Source of the DNA: an uncultured Caulobacterales bacterium
Lineage (GTDB): Bacteria; Pseudomonadota; Alphaproteobacteria; Caulobacterales; Caulobacteraceae
Direction of reading: 5' to 3'
DNA: 64,000 nucleotides
Assembly: GCA_903858685.1 (NCBI GenBank)
Contig: CAIOJR010000166.1
Span: 1-64,000 of the forward strand
In this document: positions 47,543 to 56,498 of the stretch, piece by piece
How the letters are laid out: each line of letters starts with the position of its first letter
How positions within the stretch are numbered: the first letter of the stretch is position 1
Translations under genes and position numbers: made by a program
Notes under the pieces: model-generated
Seen by the model: the letters and a program-made list of their open reading frames with translations, nothing else
The model's database searches: none
What the model was told of the DNA's origin: nothing

Positions 47543-47980
47543 TCAAATCGCACGCTGGGACATTTCCTGCTTGGCCAGCTCCACAGCGGCGCGGGTCTCG
47601 ATTTCGTTCAGAACCTGCTCCAGCTGCGGATCGGCCGTATCGCCGCGCGCTTCCTGCACCGCGCCCGCCAGATCGCTCAGCGCGCTGACGGCGCCGGCGC
47701 CATTGTCCAGAATGGCCAGCTTGATCCTGTCTAACTGGTCCAGGATCTTGCTGGCGCGACGCACGGCGCGCTTGCGACGCTCCAGGGGACCTGTAGCCTC
47801 CTGCATGGCCAGAAGCGCATCCAGCCCGGCGATGGGCGCAGCGTCCGCCGTCCGCGCCGCCGGGGCTGTCGCGCCCGGAGCGCGCGCATCGGCGACCGAA
47901 AAGCCTTCGCCGGAGGCTCGCGCCCGCCCGCCTGCAGCAGGCGCGACGCCGCCACTGGATGATGGTCCATTCACCTTCAT
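47543..47980 (-). CDS. fliX: Flagellar assembly regulator FliX
   Basis: A 145-residue regulator restricted to Caulobacterales and relatives. In Caulobacter, FliX couples completion of early flagellar structures to FlbD, which then activates or represses sigma-54 flagellar promoters. Seen: the start MKVNGPSSSGGV, a disordered Ala/Gly-rich stretch, then the conserved GLDALLAMQE, PLERRKRAVRRASKILDQLD, and the C-terminal DPQLEQVLNEIETRAAVELA, the strongest signature. ATG 47980 was chosen because MKVNG is the family start. It is divergent from flgI; the shared 217-nt region holds a sigma-54 site and several GTTAAC words. Confidence 0.9.
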   Translation of the reverse strand: MKVNGPSSSGGVAPAAGGRARASGEGFSVADARAPGATAPAARTADAAPIAGLDALLAMQEATGPLERRKRAVRRASKILDQLDRIKLAILDNGAGAVSALSDLAGAVQEARGDTADPQLEQVLNEIETRAAVELAKQEMSQRAI

Positions 47981-48119
47981 GCTGAAGCTATCCCTTGCAT
48001 GGGGCAAGAATTGCGCCCGGAGGCTTGCACATTTGTTAACAGAGGGAAAAACTTGCCGAGCGGAAGGTTTCGTTAACCTTTAAGGCTGTTGTTTTTACTA
48101 CATTTTTCTTTTTTTGAAC

Positions 48120-48135
48120 TGGCATGAAAGTCGCA
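48120..48135 (+). promoter_or_regulatory. Sigma-54 promoter of flgI
   Basis: TGGCATGAAAGTCGCA has the invariant GG (48121-48122) and GC (48133-48134) exactly 10 nt apart, as in the -24/-12 consensus TGGCAC-N5-TTGCA. It lies 62 nt before the flgI start. Sigma-54 control of flgI with FlbD/FliX input is known in Caulobacter. A CGGCAAG/CTTGCCG word at 48052-48060, about 65 nt upstream, could be the FlbD (ftr) site, but I am not sure of that consensus. Confidence 0.78.
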
Positions 48136-48197
48136 AGCCAGCTGACACACGCCACGCTCCTCAAAGGACGCGGCCAGTAAACTGAGGCTTTCGGATC

Positions 48198-49304
48198 ATG
48201 GCAAAACTCTGGCTGAGTCTGTCGCTTGCGCTGATGGTGGCCCTTGGCCTGACTGGCGCCGCGAACGCGCGCTCCAGAATCAAGGACATTGTCAGCTTTG
48301 AAGGCGTGCGCTCCAACGAACTGGTGGGCTATGGACTGGTGATGGGCCTGAACGGCACGGGCGACAGCCTGCGCAACGTGCCCATGACCAAGCAGAGCCT
48401 GGCCTCGATGATGGAGCGGATGGGCGTCAACACCCGCGACGCCAATATCGACACCAAGAACATAGCCGCCGTCATGGTCACGGCCAAGCTGCCGGCCTTC
48501 GCCGCGACCGGCTCCAAGATTGATGTGAACGTCTCCTCCATGGGCGACGCCAAGAGCCTGCTTGGCGGCACGCTGCTGGTCACCTCTCTCATGGGCGCCG
48601 ACGGCGAGGTCTATGCGGTCGCCCAGGGCACGGTGGAGACCGGTTCGGTCTCGGCGTCCGGCGCCTCAGGCACCTCCTTCACCCGCGGCGTGCCCACCGC
48701 CGGTCGCATCGCCAGCGGCGCCGAGGTGGAGCGTGAAGTGGGCTTCAAGCTCGGCAGCATGGAAAAGATGCGCCTTTCCCTGCGCAATCCGGACTTCACC
48801 ACCGCGCGGCGCATCGCTGAAGAGATCAACCGCAACTATCCGGGCGTCGCCGCCGCCGACAATCCGACCATTGTCACCGTCACCCTGCCCGCCTCGGGCA
48901 ATCTGGTCAGCTTCATCACCTCCATCGAACAGCTGGAGGTCGAACCCGACAGCCCGGCCAAGGTGGTGATCAACGAGGTCGACGGCGTGGTCGTGGTCAC
49001 GGGCGAGGTCCGGGTCTCCAAGGTGGCGATCGATCAGGGCAATCTGTCGATCAGCGTTTCAGAAAAGCCTCAGGTCAGCCAGCCCGGCGCCTTCAGCCAG
49101 GGACAGACCACGGTGACGCCCAACTCCGCCGTCAAGGTCGATGAGGAAAAGGGCAAACGCTTCATGATCATGCAGGCGGGCGTCTCGCTTGAAAGCCTGG
49201 TCAAGGGTCTGAACGCACTGGGCGTCACGCCGCGCGACATGATCTCCATCCTGCAAAGCATCAAGGCGGCGGGCGCGCTGCAAGCCGATATCGAGGTGCT
49301 GTAA
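48198..49304 (+). CDS. flgI: Flagellar P-ring protein FlgI
   Basis: Builds the P-ring bushing around the flagellar rod in the periplasm. The 368 residues start with a Sec signal peptide ([21 protein letters not shown]), followed by [20 protein letters not shown] and [10 protein letters not shown], then the family run [21 protein letters not shown] and the C-terminal [20 protein letters not shown]. Length and motifs are normal. GAGG lies 9 nt before ATG 48198. Its stop overlaps the cheL start (TAATG), the first step of an operon flgI-cheL-flbY under the sigma-54 promoter at 48120. Confidence 0.96.
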   Translation: MAKLWLSLSLALMVALGLTGAANARSRIKDIVSFEGVRSNELVGYGLVMGLNGTGDSLRNVPMTKQSLASMMERMGVNTRDANIDTKNIAAVMVTAKLPAFAATGSKIDVNVSSMGDAKSLLGGTLLVTSLMGADGEVYAVAQGTVETGSVSASGASGTSFTRGVPTAGRIASGAEVEREVGFKLGSMEKMRLSLRNPDFTTARRIAEEINRNYPGVAAADNPTIVTVTLPASGNLVSFITSIEQLEVEPDSPAKVVINEVDGVVVVTGEVRVSKVAIDQGNLSISVSEKPQVSQPGAFSQGQTTVTPNSAVKVDEEKGKRFMIMQAGVSLESLVKGLNALGVTPRDMISILQSIKAAGALQADIEVL

Positions 49305-49750
49305 TGTCCGACCCGACCCTGACGCCGGATATCAGCCTGTCCATCCCTGCCGGCCTGAGCGCTGTTCGCACGGGCCCGGACGCCACGCGCTCAAGGATCG
49401 CCAGTACGGCCAAGCAGTTCGAGGCCACATTCCTGTCCTCCATGCTTGGCTCCATGTTCCAGGGCCTGTCGACGGAAGGCATGTTTGGCGGCGGCGCCGG
49501 CGAGCAGGCCTTCCGCTCCTTCCTCACCGACGCCATGTCCAAGCAGATGGTCAATCATGGCGGCGTGGGTCTAGCCCCCGCCATTCAGAAGGAAATGCTG
49601 CGGTTACAGGGCCTGAGCGACACGCCTCAAACCGGCGCGGCCCGATCGGCCGGCCCTGTTCCTTCCACTAATAAATCAACCATTTCAAAAACTTACGGGT
49701 CAGGCGCGAGCGAAAAAGCAGCGCGCGCGGCCTATGCAGGAGCGCATTGA
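49304..49750 (+). CDS. cheL: Rod-binding protein CheL (FlgJ N-terminal domain)
   Basis: A 148-residue protein corresponding to the rod-binding N-terminal domain of FlgJ without the muramidase domain. It would cap and help assemble the periplasmic rod. Seen: [51 protein letters not shown] and [17 protein letters not shown]. After residue 105 there is a Ser/Thr/Ala-rich tail. In Caulobacter the same gene (cheL) lies between flgI and flbY, exactly as here. The wall-cutting function must come from another protein. Confidence 0.9.
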   Translation: MSDPTLTPDISLSIPAGLSAVRTGPDATRSRIASTAKQFEATFLSSMLGSMFQGLSTEGMFGGGAGEQAFRSFLTDAMSKQMVNHGGVGLAPAIQKEMLRLQGLSDTPQTGAARSAGPVPSTNKSTISKTYGSGASEKAARAAYAGAH

Positions 49751-50190
49751 TGAGTATCTCAGCCCATAACGCCGAAGACCGGATCGACCAGATCATCATC
49801 CTGACAGAGCGCCTGACGGATATGATCGCCGCTGAAACCCGCGCCTTCGAGGCCAACCGCCCGCAAGACGTGGCCGCCACGGTCGGCGAAACCGCCAAGC
49901 TCGCCAATATCTATCGCATGGAATCGGCGCGCCTGAAGCAGGACCCGGCCCTGCTGCACAAGGCGGATCTGAAACAGCGCGTCGCGCTGGTGAGGGCGAC
50001 GGAAGCCTTCGACGCCGTCCTGGCGCGCCACGGTCGGGTGCTGGAATCCGCCAAAAGCATTACAGAAGGTCTGGTTCAGGCCATCGCCAAGGAAGTCGCC
50101 TCGACCCGGGTCAAGGCGGCAGGCTACACAGATCTGGGCCGCGCCACGCCCGTCAATGGCACCGCCATCACATTGAACAAGCGCGCCTGA
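49750..50190 (+). CDS. flbY: Flagellar protein FlbY
   Basis: A 146-residue, mainly helical protein with the FlgN-like export-chaperone look: EDRIDQIIILTERLTDMIAAETRAFE, then AKLANIYRMESARLKQDPALL and LVQAIAKEVASTRVKAAGYT. The gene order flgI-cheL-flbY and the sequence match Caulobacter FlbY, a flagellar protein of uncertain mechanism. ATG 49750 shares one base with the cheL stop (TGATG), so it is coupled. An in-frame TTG just before is less likely. Confidence 0.85.
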   Translation: MSISAHNAEDRIDQIIILTERLTDMIAAETRAFEANRPQDVAATVGETAKLANIYRMESARLKQDPALLHKADLKQRVALVRATEAFDAVLARHGRVLESAKSITEGLVQAIAKEVASTRVKAAGYTDLGRATPVNGTAITLNKRA

Positions 50191-50260
50191 CGCGATCGCC
50201 GCGGGGGTGGCTCGCGCCCTCCCGCGGTCATTCCCGGGCCCGGCGCAGGCCCGGCTTGCG

Positions 50261-50360
50261 GATAATCCGATCTGACTGGATCGGATCTTGGTCATAAACC
50301 TCTATAATCAGATCAATTTCTGCGACGGACCGGTATCGGCGCCGTCGGAAACAGCTCTAG
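50261..50360 (-). repeat. CTAGAGC-type palindromic intergenic repeat, copy a
   Basis: Read on the minus strand it starts CTAGAGCTGTTTCCGACGG, continues with a CGTCG word, then TTATGACCAAGATCCGATCC and ends in AGATCGGATTA. It lines up over about 95 nt with copies b and d. The hairpin ATCCGATC/GATCGGAT is perfect. The first CTAG overlaps the parA stop codon TAG (50357-50359). It lies between flbY and parA. Confidence 0.85.
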
Positions 50361-51055
50361 GACACCATGAACAGGTCGCCGTCTTCCCGGCCCAGAACCG
50401 GTTGCGGGACCTGACTGGGCCACAGCTCGCCCGTCAGCCAGTCCCACATGCCGTCGATCTCGAAGGCGGCCAGGCTATCTGGATCATATTCGGTCACCGT
50501 CTTGCCGTAACGCACCGCATTCTGGAAGGCCGCCCGATACCGCAGACCAATGGGCGCCACAGGCAGGCCCAGTTCGATCAAGGTCTGATAGGTGTCCAAA
50601 ATCACCTTGGGTTCGTCACCGCCGCGCCGCGACGGCGCCTGATTGATGACGAACATCGCCTTCTTGTTCATCTTGGTGACCAGTTCCACCGTGCGCACGA
50701 TGGCGGTCAGGTCGAAATAGGCTGGCCGCACCACCACAAGGCAGGCATCAGCCCAACGTATGGCCTCGATACATTCCATGTCCGTGGAGGGGCGCGTGTC
50801 GATCACCATCAGATCGTAACCCTGACGGGACGCCGCCAGCCGATGGGTGAACAGGCCGCCGGTCGTGACAGAGGTGACTTCAGGGGTCTGGGTGTGCTTG
50901 CGTCGTTCCGCGTACCAGGCGCAGGCTGAGGCCTGTGGATCAATATCGGCCACAATTGTTTTGTAACCTGCAGCCTGGGCGGCGACCGCCATGTGCACAG
51001 CGACAGTGGTTTTGCCCGTCCCACCCTTTCGCGAAAGCACTGCTAAGGTCCGCAT
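50357..51055 (-). CDS. Orphan ParA/MinD-family ATPase
   Basis: A 232-residue P-loop ATPase with a deviant Walker A (LSRKGGTGKTT, residues 7-17), ADIDPQAS as switch I/A', and YDLMVIDTRPS for switch II/Walker B. ParA-like ATPases position DNA or protein cargo by dimer cycling. There is no ParB, parS-like cluster or minC/minE partner beside it, so it is probably a cargo-positioning ParA, such as those for chemotaxis arrays or polar structures, or a regulator. It is divergent from uvrA across a 305-nt gap. Its stop codon is provided by repeat copy a. Confidence 0.82.
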   Translation of the reverse strand: MRTLAVLSRKGGTGKTTVAVHMAVAAQAAGYKTIVADIDPQASACAWYAERRKHTQTPEVTSVTTGGLFTHRLAASRQGYDLMVIDTRPSTDMECIEAIRWADACLVVVRPAYFDLTAIVRTVELVTKMNKKAMFVINQAPSRRGGDEPKVILDTYQTLIELGLPVAPIGLRYRAAFQNAVRYGKTVTEYDPDSLAAFEIDGMWDWLTGELWPSQVPQPVLGREDGDLFMVS

Positions 51056-51230
51056 GTTAGTCCTCTAAAGGGCGACAGGCGCCGTAATTGCGGCACAAAG
51101 AAACGCCGCGGATGAATCAGGTCATCCGTTGCACAAGCCCCGTCGCCATTGACCGAGTCGTACAACGCGGTGTGTTACTGGACGAATCTCTTCGCCTAAT
51201 TGGGTTAACGATTTATGCCGACCGGTTAAG

Positions 51231-51245
51231 GTTCACCTATTGTTC
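51231..51245. promoter_or_regulatory. LexA (SOS) box of uvrA
   Basis: GTTC-ACCTATT-GTTC is a perfect GTTC-N7-GTTC box, 115 nt before the uvrA start. A third imperfect half (GTTG after another 7 nt, 51253-51256) extends it, so two overlapping boxes may exist. The 305 bases between parA and uvrA hold no supported gene; apart from this box I see no hairpin. Confidence 0.9.
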
Positions 51246-51360
51246 TGGTGCAGTTGGGGCGTTACCATCCCTACATCTGCGGTCTCACATTACACCACGC
51301 TGCCGTCTTTTGGCGACTCTACCCTCCGGCCCTTCCACACGATTTCGAGCTGGTCTGCGC

Positions 51361-54321
51361 ATGTCTGATCCTACGTCCTTCATCCGGGTGCGCGGCGCGC
51401 GCGAGCACAATCTCAAAGGCGTGGACGTCGATATACCGCGCGGACAGCTGGTCGTGCTGACGGGCCTGTCCGGATCGGGCAAAAGCTCGCTGGCTTTCGA
51501 CACCATCTATGCCGAGGGCCAGCGTCGCTATGTAGAGAGCCTGTCAGCCTATGCCCGGCAGTTTCTGGAACTGATGGGCAAGCCGGACGTCGATCTGATC
51601 GAAGGCCTGTCTCCGGCCATCTCCATCGAGCAGAAGACGACCTCCAAGAACCCTCGCTCCACCGTGGGCACGGTCACGGAGATCCACGACTATATGCGCC
51701 TTCTGTGGGCGCGGGTGGGCGTGCCCTATTCCCCCGCCACCGGCCTGCCGATCGAGAGCCAGACCATCAGTCAGATGGTCGACAAGATCACCGCCCTGCC
51801 CGACGGCGTTCGCCTGAACCTGCTGGCCCCCGTGGTGCGCGGCCGCAAGGGCGAATATCGCAAGGAAATGGCGGAGTGGCAGCGCGCGGGCTTTCAGCGC
51901 GTCAAGATCGACGGGACCCTCTATCTGATCGAGGAGGCGCCCGTCCTCGACAAGAAGTTCAAGCACGATATCGACATTGTGGTCGACCGGGTGGTGGTCA
52001 AGTCGGGCATCGACCAGCGTCTGGCCGACAGCCTGGAAACGGCGCTGCGTCTGGCCGATGGTCTGGCCACCGCCGAATATGCCGACCTTCAGCCGGGCGA
52101 GACCGAGCCTAGGGTGATCCTGTTTTCGGAAAAGTTCGCCTGTCCTGTGTCGGGCTTTACGATCACCGAGATCGAGCCCCGGCTCTTTTCCTTCAACAAC
52201 CCCTTCGGCGCCTGCCCGACCTGCGACGGGCTGGGCCAGAAACTGACCTTCGACCCGGACCTGATCGTTCCCGATGCGGACAAGAGCCTGCATCACGGCG
52301 CCGTCGCCCCCTGGGCGCGCGGCCCCTCCCCGCTCTATACCCAGACCCTGCAGGCCCTGGCGGCGCACTACGCCTTTTCCATGGACGCCCCCTGGCGCGA
52401 TCTGTCCGAGGCGGCGCGCAAGGTGGTGCTGCAGGGGACGGGCGCGGAAAAGGTCAAGTTCGTCTATGACGATCAGGCCCGCCGCTATGAGGTGGTCAAG
52501 CCTTTCGAGGGCGTCATGCCCAATCTGGAGCGACGCTGGCGCGAGACCGATTCGGCCTGGGTGCGCGAGGAACTGGGCCGCTACCAGTCCAACACGCCTT
52601 GCGAGGCCTGCGGCGGCCAGCGTCTCAACCCCGAGGCCCTGGCGGTCAAGGTCGGCGCCCACTCCATCGCACAGGTCTCGGCCCTGTCCATCAAGGATGC
52701 GCGCGGCTGGTTCGAAGCGCTGGAGCCCACCCTGTCGCCCAAGGATCTGGAAATCGCGCGGCGCATCCTGAAGGAGATCAATGACCGCCTGCGGTTTCTC
52801 AATGATGTGGGGCTGGACTATCTGAACCTGGCCCGCGCGTCGGGCACCCTGTCCGGGGGCGAAAGCCAGCGAATCCGGCTGGCCTCCCAGATCGGCTCCG
52901 GCCTGACGGGCGTGCTCTATGTGCTGGACGAGCCTTCCATCGGCCTTCACCAGCGCGACAACACCCGCTTGCTGGTCTCTCTGAAAGGCCTGCGCGACCT
53001 TGGCAATTCGGTCCTGGTGGTCGAGCACGATGAAGAAGCCATCATGACGGCGGACTATGTGATCGATATGGGCCCGGCGGCCGGAGTCCATGGCGGCGAG
53101 ATCGTCGCGCAAGGTTCGCCGCAGGACATCATGGACACCCCCGCCAGCGTCACAGGCCAGTACCTGACCGGCGCGCGCGAAATCCCGATCCCCGACATGC
53201 GCCGTCCGATCAACCGGAAGAAGATGCTGAAGGTCTCCGGCGCGCGGGGCAATAATCTGAAAAATGTCACGGGCGAGATCCCCGTCGGGGTCTTCACCTG
53301 CATCACCGGCGTCTCCGGCGGCGGCAAGTCCACCTTTACGCTGGAGACCCTCTACAAGGCCGCGGCGCGACGTCTGAACAACGCCTCCGACGCCCCCGCC
53401 GCTCATGACCGGATCGAAGGGCTGGAGCATTTCGACAAGGTCATCGACATCGACCAGAGCCCGATCGGCCGTACGCCGCGCTCAAATCCGGCCACCTATA
53501 CCGGCGCCTTCGGTCCTATCCGCGACTGGTTTGCGGGCCTGCCGGAATCCAAGGTGCGCGGCTACGGGCCGGGACGCTTCTCGTTCAACGTCAAGGGCGG
53601 TCGGTGCGAGGCCTGCCAGGGCGACGGCGTGATCAAGATCGAGATGCACTTCCTGCCGGATGTCTATGTCACCTGCGACATCTGCAAGGGCAAGCGCTAC
53701 AACCGCGAGACCCTGGAAATCCTTTTCCGGGGCAAGTCCATCGCCGACGTTCTGGACATGACGGTCGAAGAGGCGGCCGAATTCTTCAAGGCCGTGCCGC
53801 CCATCCGCGACAAGATGGCGACGCTGAAGCGCGTCGGTCTGAGCTATGTCAAGGTGGGCCAGCAGGCTACAACCCTGTCGGGCGGGGAAGCTCAGCGGGT
53901 CAAGCTGTCCAAGGAGTTGTCACGCCGCGCCACCGGCCGCACGCTCTACATCCTGGATGAACCCACCACGGGTCTACATTTTGAAGACACCAAGAAGCTT
54001 CTGGAGGTGCTCCACGAACTGGTCGATCACGGCAATACGGTCGTCGTGATCGAGCACAATCTCGACGTGGTCAAGACCGCCGACTGGCTGCTGGATTTTG
54101 GTCCCGAGGGCGGCGATGGCGGCGGTCTGATCGTGGCCAGCGGCACGCCGGAAACGGTGGCCGCCGATCAGGACAGCTGGACAGGACGCTATCTGGCGGA
54201 ATTGCTGGCGCGGCATGAGACGCGACGCCTCGCACGCGTGGCGCAGATCAGGGCCGGGTCCGGCTCAGCCACGAAAACGCCGGCAAAGGCCGGGGCGAGC
54301 CGCAAGCCCCAGACCGCCTGA
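51361..54321 (+). CDS. uvrA: Excinuclease ABC subunit UvrA
   Basis: Recognises bulky DNA lesions and loads UvrB in nucleotide excision repair. The 986-residue protein has two ABC ATPase modules (Walker [10 protein letters not shown] near residue 37 and [10 protein letters not shown] later; two LSGGE signatures; Walker B-type [10 protein letters not shown] and [10 protein letters not shown]). The zinc modules are present: CPVSGFTI with CPTC and CEACGG, and the later [14 protein letters not shown] with CDIC. Family similarity starts right at [20 protein letters not shown], so ATG 51361 is used rather than the frame opening at 51088. The RBS is poor. It is under SOS control from the LexA box at 51231. 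Confidence 0.96.
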   Translation: MSDPTSFIRVRGAREHNLKGVDVDIPRGQLVVLTGLSGSGKSSLAFDTIYAEGQRRYVESLSAYARQFLELMGKPDVDLIEGLSPAISIEQKTTSKNPRSTVGTVTEIHDYMRLLWARVGVPYSPATGLPIESQTISQMVDKITALPDGVRLNLLAPVVRGRKGEYRKEMAEWQRAGFQRVKIDGTLYLIEEAPVLDKKFKHDIDIVVDRVVVKSGIDQRLADSLETALRLADGLATAEYADLQPGETEPRVILFSEKFACPVSGFTITEIEPRLFSFNNPFGACPTCDGLGQKLTFDPDLIVPDADKSLHHGAVAPWARGPSPLYTQTLQALAAHYAFSMDAPWRDLSEAARKVVLQGTGAEKVKFVYDDQARRYEVVKPFEGVMPNLERRWRETDSAWVREELGRYQSNTPCEACGGQRLNPEALAVKVGAHSIAQVSALSIKDARGWFEALEPTLSPKDLEIARRILKEINDRLRFLNDVGLDYLNLARASGTLSGGESQRIRLASQIGSGLTGVLYVLDEPSIGLHQRDNTRLLVSLKGLRDLGNSVLVVEHDEEAIMTADYVIDMGPAAGVHGGEIVAQGSPQDIMDTPASVTGQYLTGAREIPIPDMRRPINRKKMLKVSGARGNNLKNVTGEIPVGVFTCITGVSGGGKSTFTLETLYKAAARRLNNASDAPAAHDRIEGLEHFDKVIDIDQSPIGRTPRSNPATYTGAFGPIRDWFAGLPESKVRGYGPGRFSFNVKGGRCEACQGDGVIKIEMHFLPDVYVTCDICKGKRYNRETLEILFRGKSIADVLDMTVEEAAEFFKAVPPIRDKMATLKRVGLSYVKVGQQATTLSGGEAQRVKLSKELSRRATGRTLYILDEPTTGLHFEDTKKLLEVLHELVDHGNTVVVIEHNLDVVKTADWLLDFGPEGGDGGGLIVASGTPETVAADQDSWTGRYLAELLARHETRRLARVAQIRAGSGSATKTPAKAGASRKPQTA

Positions 54322-54347
54322 CCTGGCGCCCTCGACGCGCCGACGCC

Positions 54348-54452
54348 GGGCGCATCATCCGACCAAGCAGACACCGGTGCGTCGCAGAAAATGCCCTCAT
54401 CATATGGGCTTATGAGCGAAATCCGATCCAACCAGATCGGATCAGGCGCTAG
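54348..54452 (+). repeat. CTAGAGC-type palindromic intergenic repeat, copy b
   Basis: It begins GGGCGCATCATCCGACCAAG, continues with GTGCGTCGCAGAAAATGCCC, then the hairpin AATCCGATCC/AGATCGGAT, and ends GCGCTAG. It lines up with copies a and d. The inverted arms (GGGCGCAT / ATGCCC, CCGAC / GTCGC) fit a palindromic element. Its CTAG contains the TAG stop of the membrane protein gene at 54449. Confidence 0.83.
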
Positions 54453-55339
54453 CCCCGCCCCTTCAGCGCGGCGTAGGCGGCCGGCGACGGGGCGGCCATG
54501 ATGATGCGCATCAGCGTGCCGAAAAAGGCCAGCATGGCCGTCGCCGCCACGCTCAGGGGTTGGAACAGGGTGGTGACCGACAGGCCCTTCTCCTTGGCCA
54601 GATCTGCGGCTGACACCCACTGAGACGCCGTCAGCGCGTGCATCAGCATCATGAAGACATTGCCCAGCAGATAGACGAACAGGGCCAGGATCGCCGCCAT
54701 TACATAGACGCCCAGCAGAACCCAGAACCGGCCCTGCGTCAGGCGCCACGCCGCACGCAGATCCGTCCCGCCCTCGGCAAAGACCTGAGGCACGAACAGC
54801 GACAAACGCACCGCAGCATAGATCAGGGCGCATAGGGCGGCGGCGGCGCCAAGGACGGCGAAGATCCCGGCCAGGGGTTGCAGTCCCGCTGCGTTCAGGG
54901 CCACGACCGGCGTGATCAGGGCGATGGCGGCGGTCATGTAATAGAGGATGAACAGGACATAGAGCAGAAGCATCGCGCCAATGACGCGCAGCTCATCGCG
55001 TCCCAGCGACAGGTAATAGAACCGCTTGTCCCCTGGCTTGAGCACGGCCCGGAAAAAGGCGCATTGCAGCACGCTCTGGAACACCAGCCCGACGGGCAGC
55101 AGGACCAGCATGGCGGGGGCCAGGGCGGACATCTTGCTCAGAACCTGTTGCGGGTCCGTCGCGGTGGTCGACGCCGCCATGAAGGCGTTGAGCGCCGGTC
55201 CCGCCATCACTGCCAGAATGGCGAAGCTGACCAGATTATAGACGAACTCGACCACCGACCAGACCAGCACCGGGACCCAGCGCTCCCGTGTCACGCGGAA
55301 GCCTTCCAGCGCTATATCGGTTGCAGAAAACTCAGACAT
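54449..55339 (-). CDS. Hypothetical multi-pass membrane protein, paralogue A
   Basis: A 296-residue inner-membrane protein with about six hydrophobic helices, of no family I can name. It starts MSEFSATDIALEGFRVTRERW, with a soluble N-terminal helix, and holds the conserved middle FRAVLKPGDKRFYYLSLGRDELR and a later RAAWRLTQGRFWVLLGVYV. The gene just upstream (55351-56330) has the same layout, so the two are a duplicated pair in one operon (11-nt gap). Multi-helix proteins with a D/E-rich cytoplasmic loop of this size are found in many alphaproteobacteria as unknowns. Its stop lies in a palindromic repeat. Confidence 0.68.
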   Translation of the reverse strand: MSEFSATDIALEGFRVTRERWVPVLVWSVVEFVYNLVSFAILAVMAGPALNAFMAASTTATDPQQVLSKMSALAPAMLVLLPVGLVFQSVLQCAFFRAVLKPGDKRFYYLSLGRDELRVIGAMLLLYVLFILYYMTAAIALITPVVALNAAGLQPLAGIFAVLGAAAALCALIYAAVRLSLFVPQVFAEGGTDLRAAWRLTQGRFWVLLGVYVMAAILALFVYLLGNVFMMLMHALTASQWVSAADLAKEKGLSVTTLFQPLSVAATAMLAFFGTLMRIIMAAPSPAAYAALKGRG

Positions 55340-55350
55340 GCAGGGGGTCC

Positions 55351-56330
55351 TTATGGGGCCGTTTCAGCATCAGGCGACGGGCCTGCGCCCTCGATGACGT
55401 GCAGTGGATTGCGCCGGTCCGACGGCGCCGTCAACTCTCGGTGACAGAAGGCGGCTACGGCGTACATGACGGTGTACTGGACAGTGCCGCCGATGCTGAG
55501 CGGTATGATCGCCACGACCACGGTCGGCGCCAGAGACCAGAAGACTGCGGGCGAGAAGCCGTGCGCAAACAGTCCCACGCCGCCACTCGCGAAAAAGGCG
55601 ATGGCGCCGACAATCACTGTCGCCACCCCGGACGCCATGGCGGCGATCATGCTCAGGATGGAGGCCAGAAAATAGGCCCCCAGCAAGGGCCAGAAAGACC
55701 CGCGCGTCAGGTCCCAGGACTCAAACAGTCTCAGCCGCCCCTCGGCAAAGGTCATGACGCTGGCCAGAGAGAACCGCACCGCCAGCACCACGGCGATGGC
55801 GACAATCACAAGACCGGCAATCAAGAACCACAGGATCCAGGCCCCGCTATGCGAAAAGTCTCTGGGCATGCCCGAGGCCGCCCAGCCAATCGCCAGGAGC
55901 AGGAAGACAGCCAGCATCACCAGCACGACCACAAAAACGGCCAGCAGCGACATCACCAGCCGCAACAGGATCTGGCGCCACTCATCCGGCCCGAACCTCA
56001 TGAAGAATCCCGCCTTGTCGTCGGGCCTGAGCACAGCGCGATAGACGGCGGCGGACAGGACGGACAGGAACACAAGGCCAAGGGGCGACAGACCCAGCTG
56101 AAACAGCCGCACCTTGTTCGCCAGCCCCACCACCAGGGCGGGGTTGGGCGCGACGCCCAGACTGGCGATGTCCGGGCTCCACACAATGCTCAGAAGCGCG
56201 CCCGCGGCGACATAGAAGAACAGATTGAAGGCCGCCACAACCCCAGCCCAGACCAGGATGGCGCGGGGTTGCGCTTGACGACCTGAAAGCCCTCCATGGC
56301 CGCATCGCCGGATGAAAACTTTGCCGCCAT
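55351..56330 (-). pseudogene. Hypothetical membrane protein, paralogue B, frameshifted
   Basis: Homologous to the gene at 54449. The true N-terminus lies in one frame (MAAKFSSGDAAMEGFQVVKR from 56330) and the rest in another, which starts RAILVWAGVVAAFNLFFYV and runs to 55351. Alignment with paralogue A (EGFRVTRERW, then VLVWSVVEFVYN) shows one missing C in a C-run (GGGG on the plus strand, 56265-56268). A base-call error at a homopolymer or a true null mutation would look alike. Other shared blocks: YRAVLRPDDKAGFFMRFGPDEWR and SWDLTRGSFWPLLGAYF. Together about 325 residues, six or more helices. Function unknown. Confidence 0.72.
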
Positions 56331-56498
56331 CTGTCGCCTCCCGCCCCGGCCGCCGTCGGCGGCGCGTTCCATCACAGTTTAATCCCGTTTCACGACGCCA
56401 GTTCAATCAAAACTTCAGGCTGTGCATTGGGCGCCAATCCGTCACAGGCCAGGCGAACACCCGGTTGATCCCGGCAAAAACCTGCCTATGGTCGCGCC

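Noticed and set aside
48035-48083. Full CtrA box before fliX
   Set aside because: Only TTAAC half-sites at the wrong spacing are present; reported as a tentative observation instead.
51544-53430. 628-residue minus-strand frame opposite uvrA
   Set aside because: Antisense shadow; no conserved sequence and no RBS.
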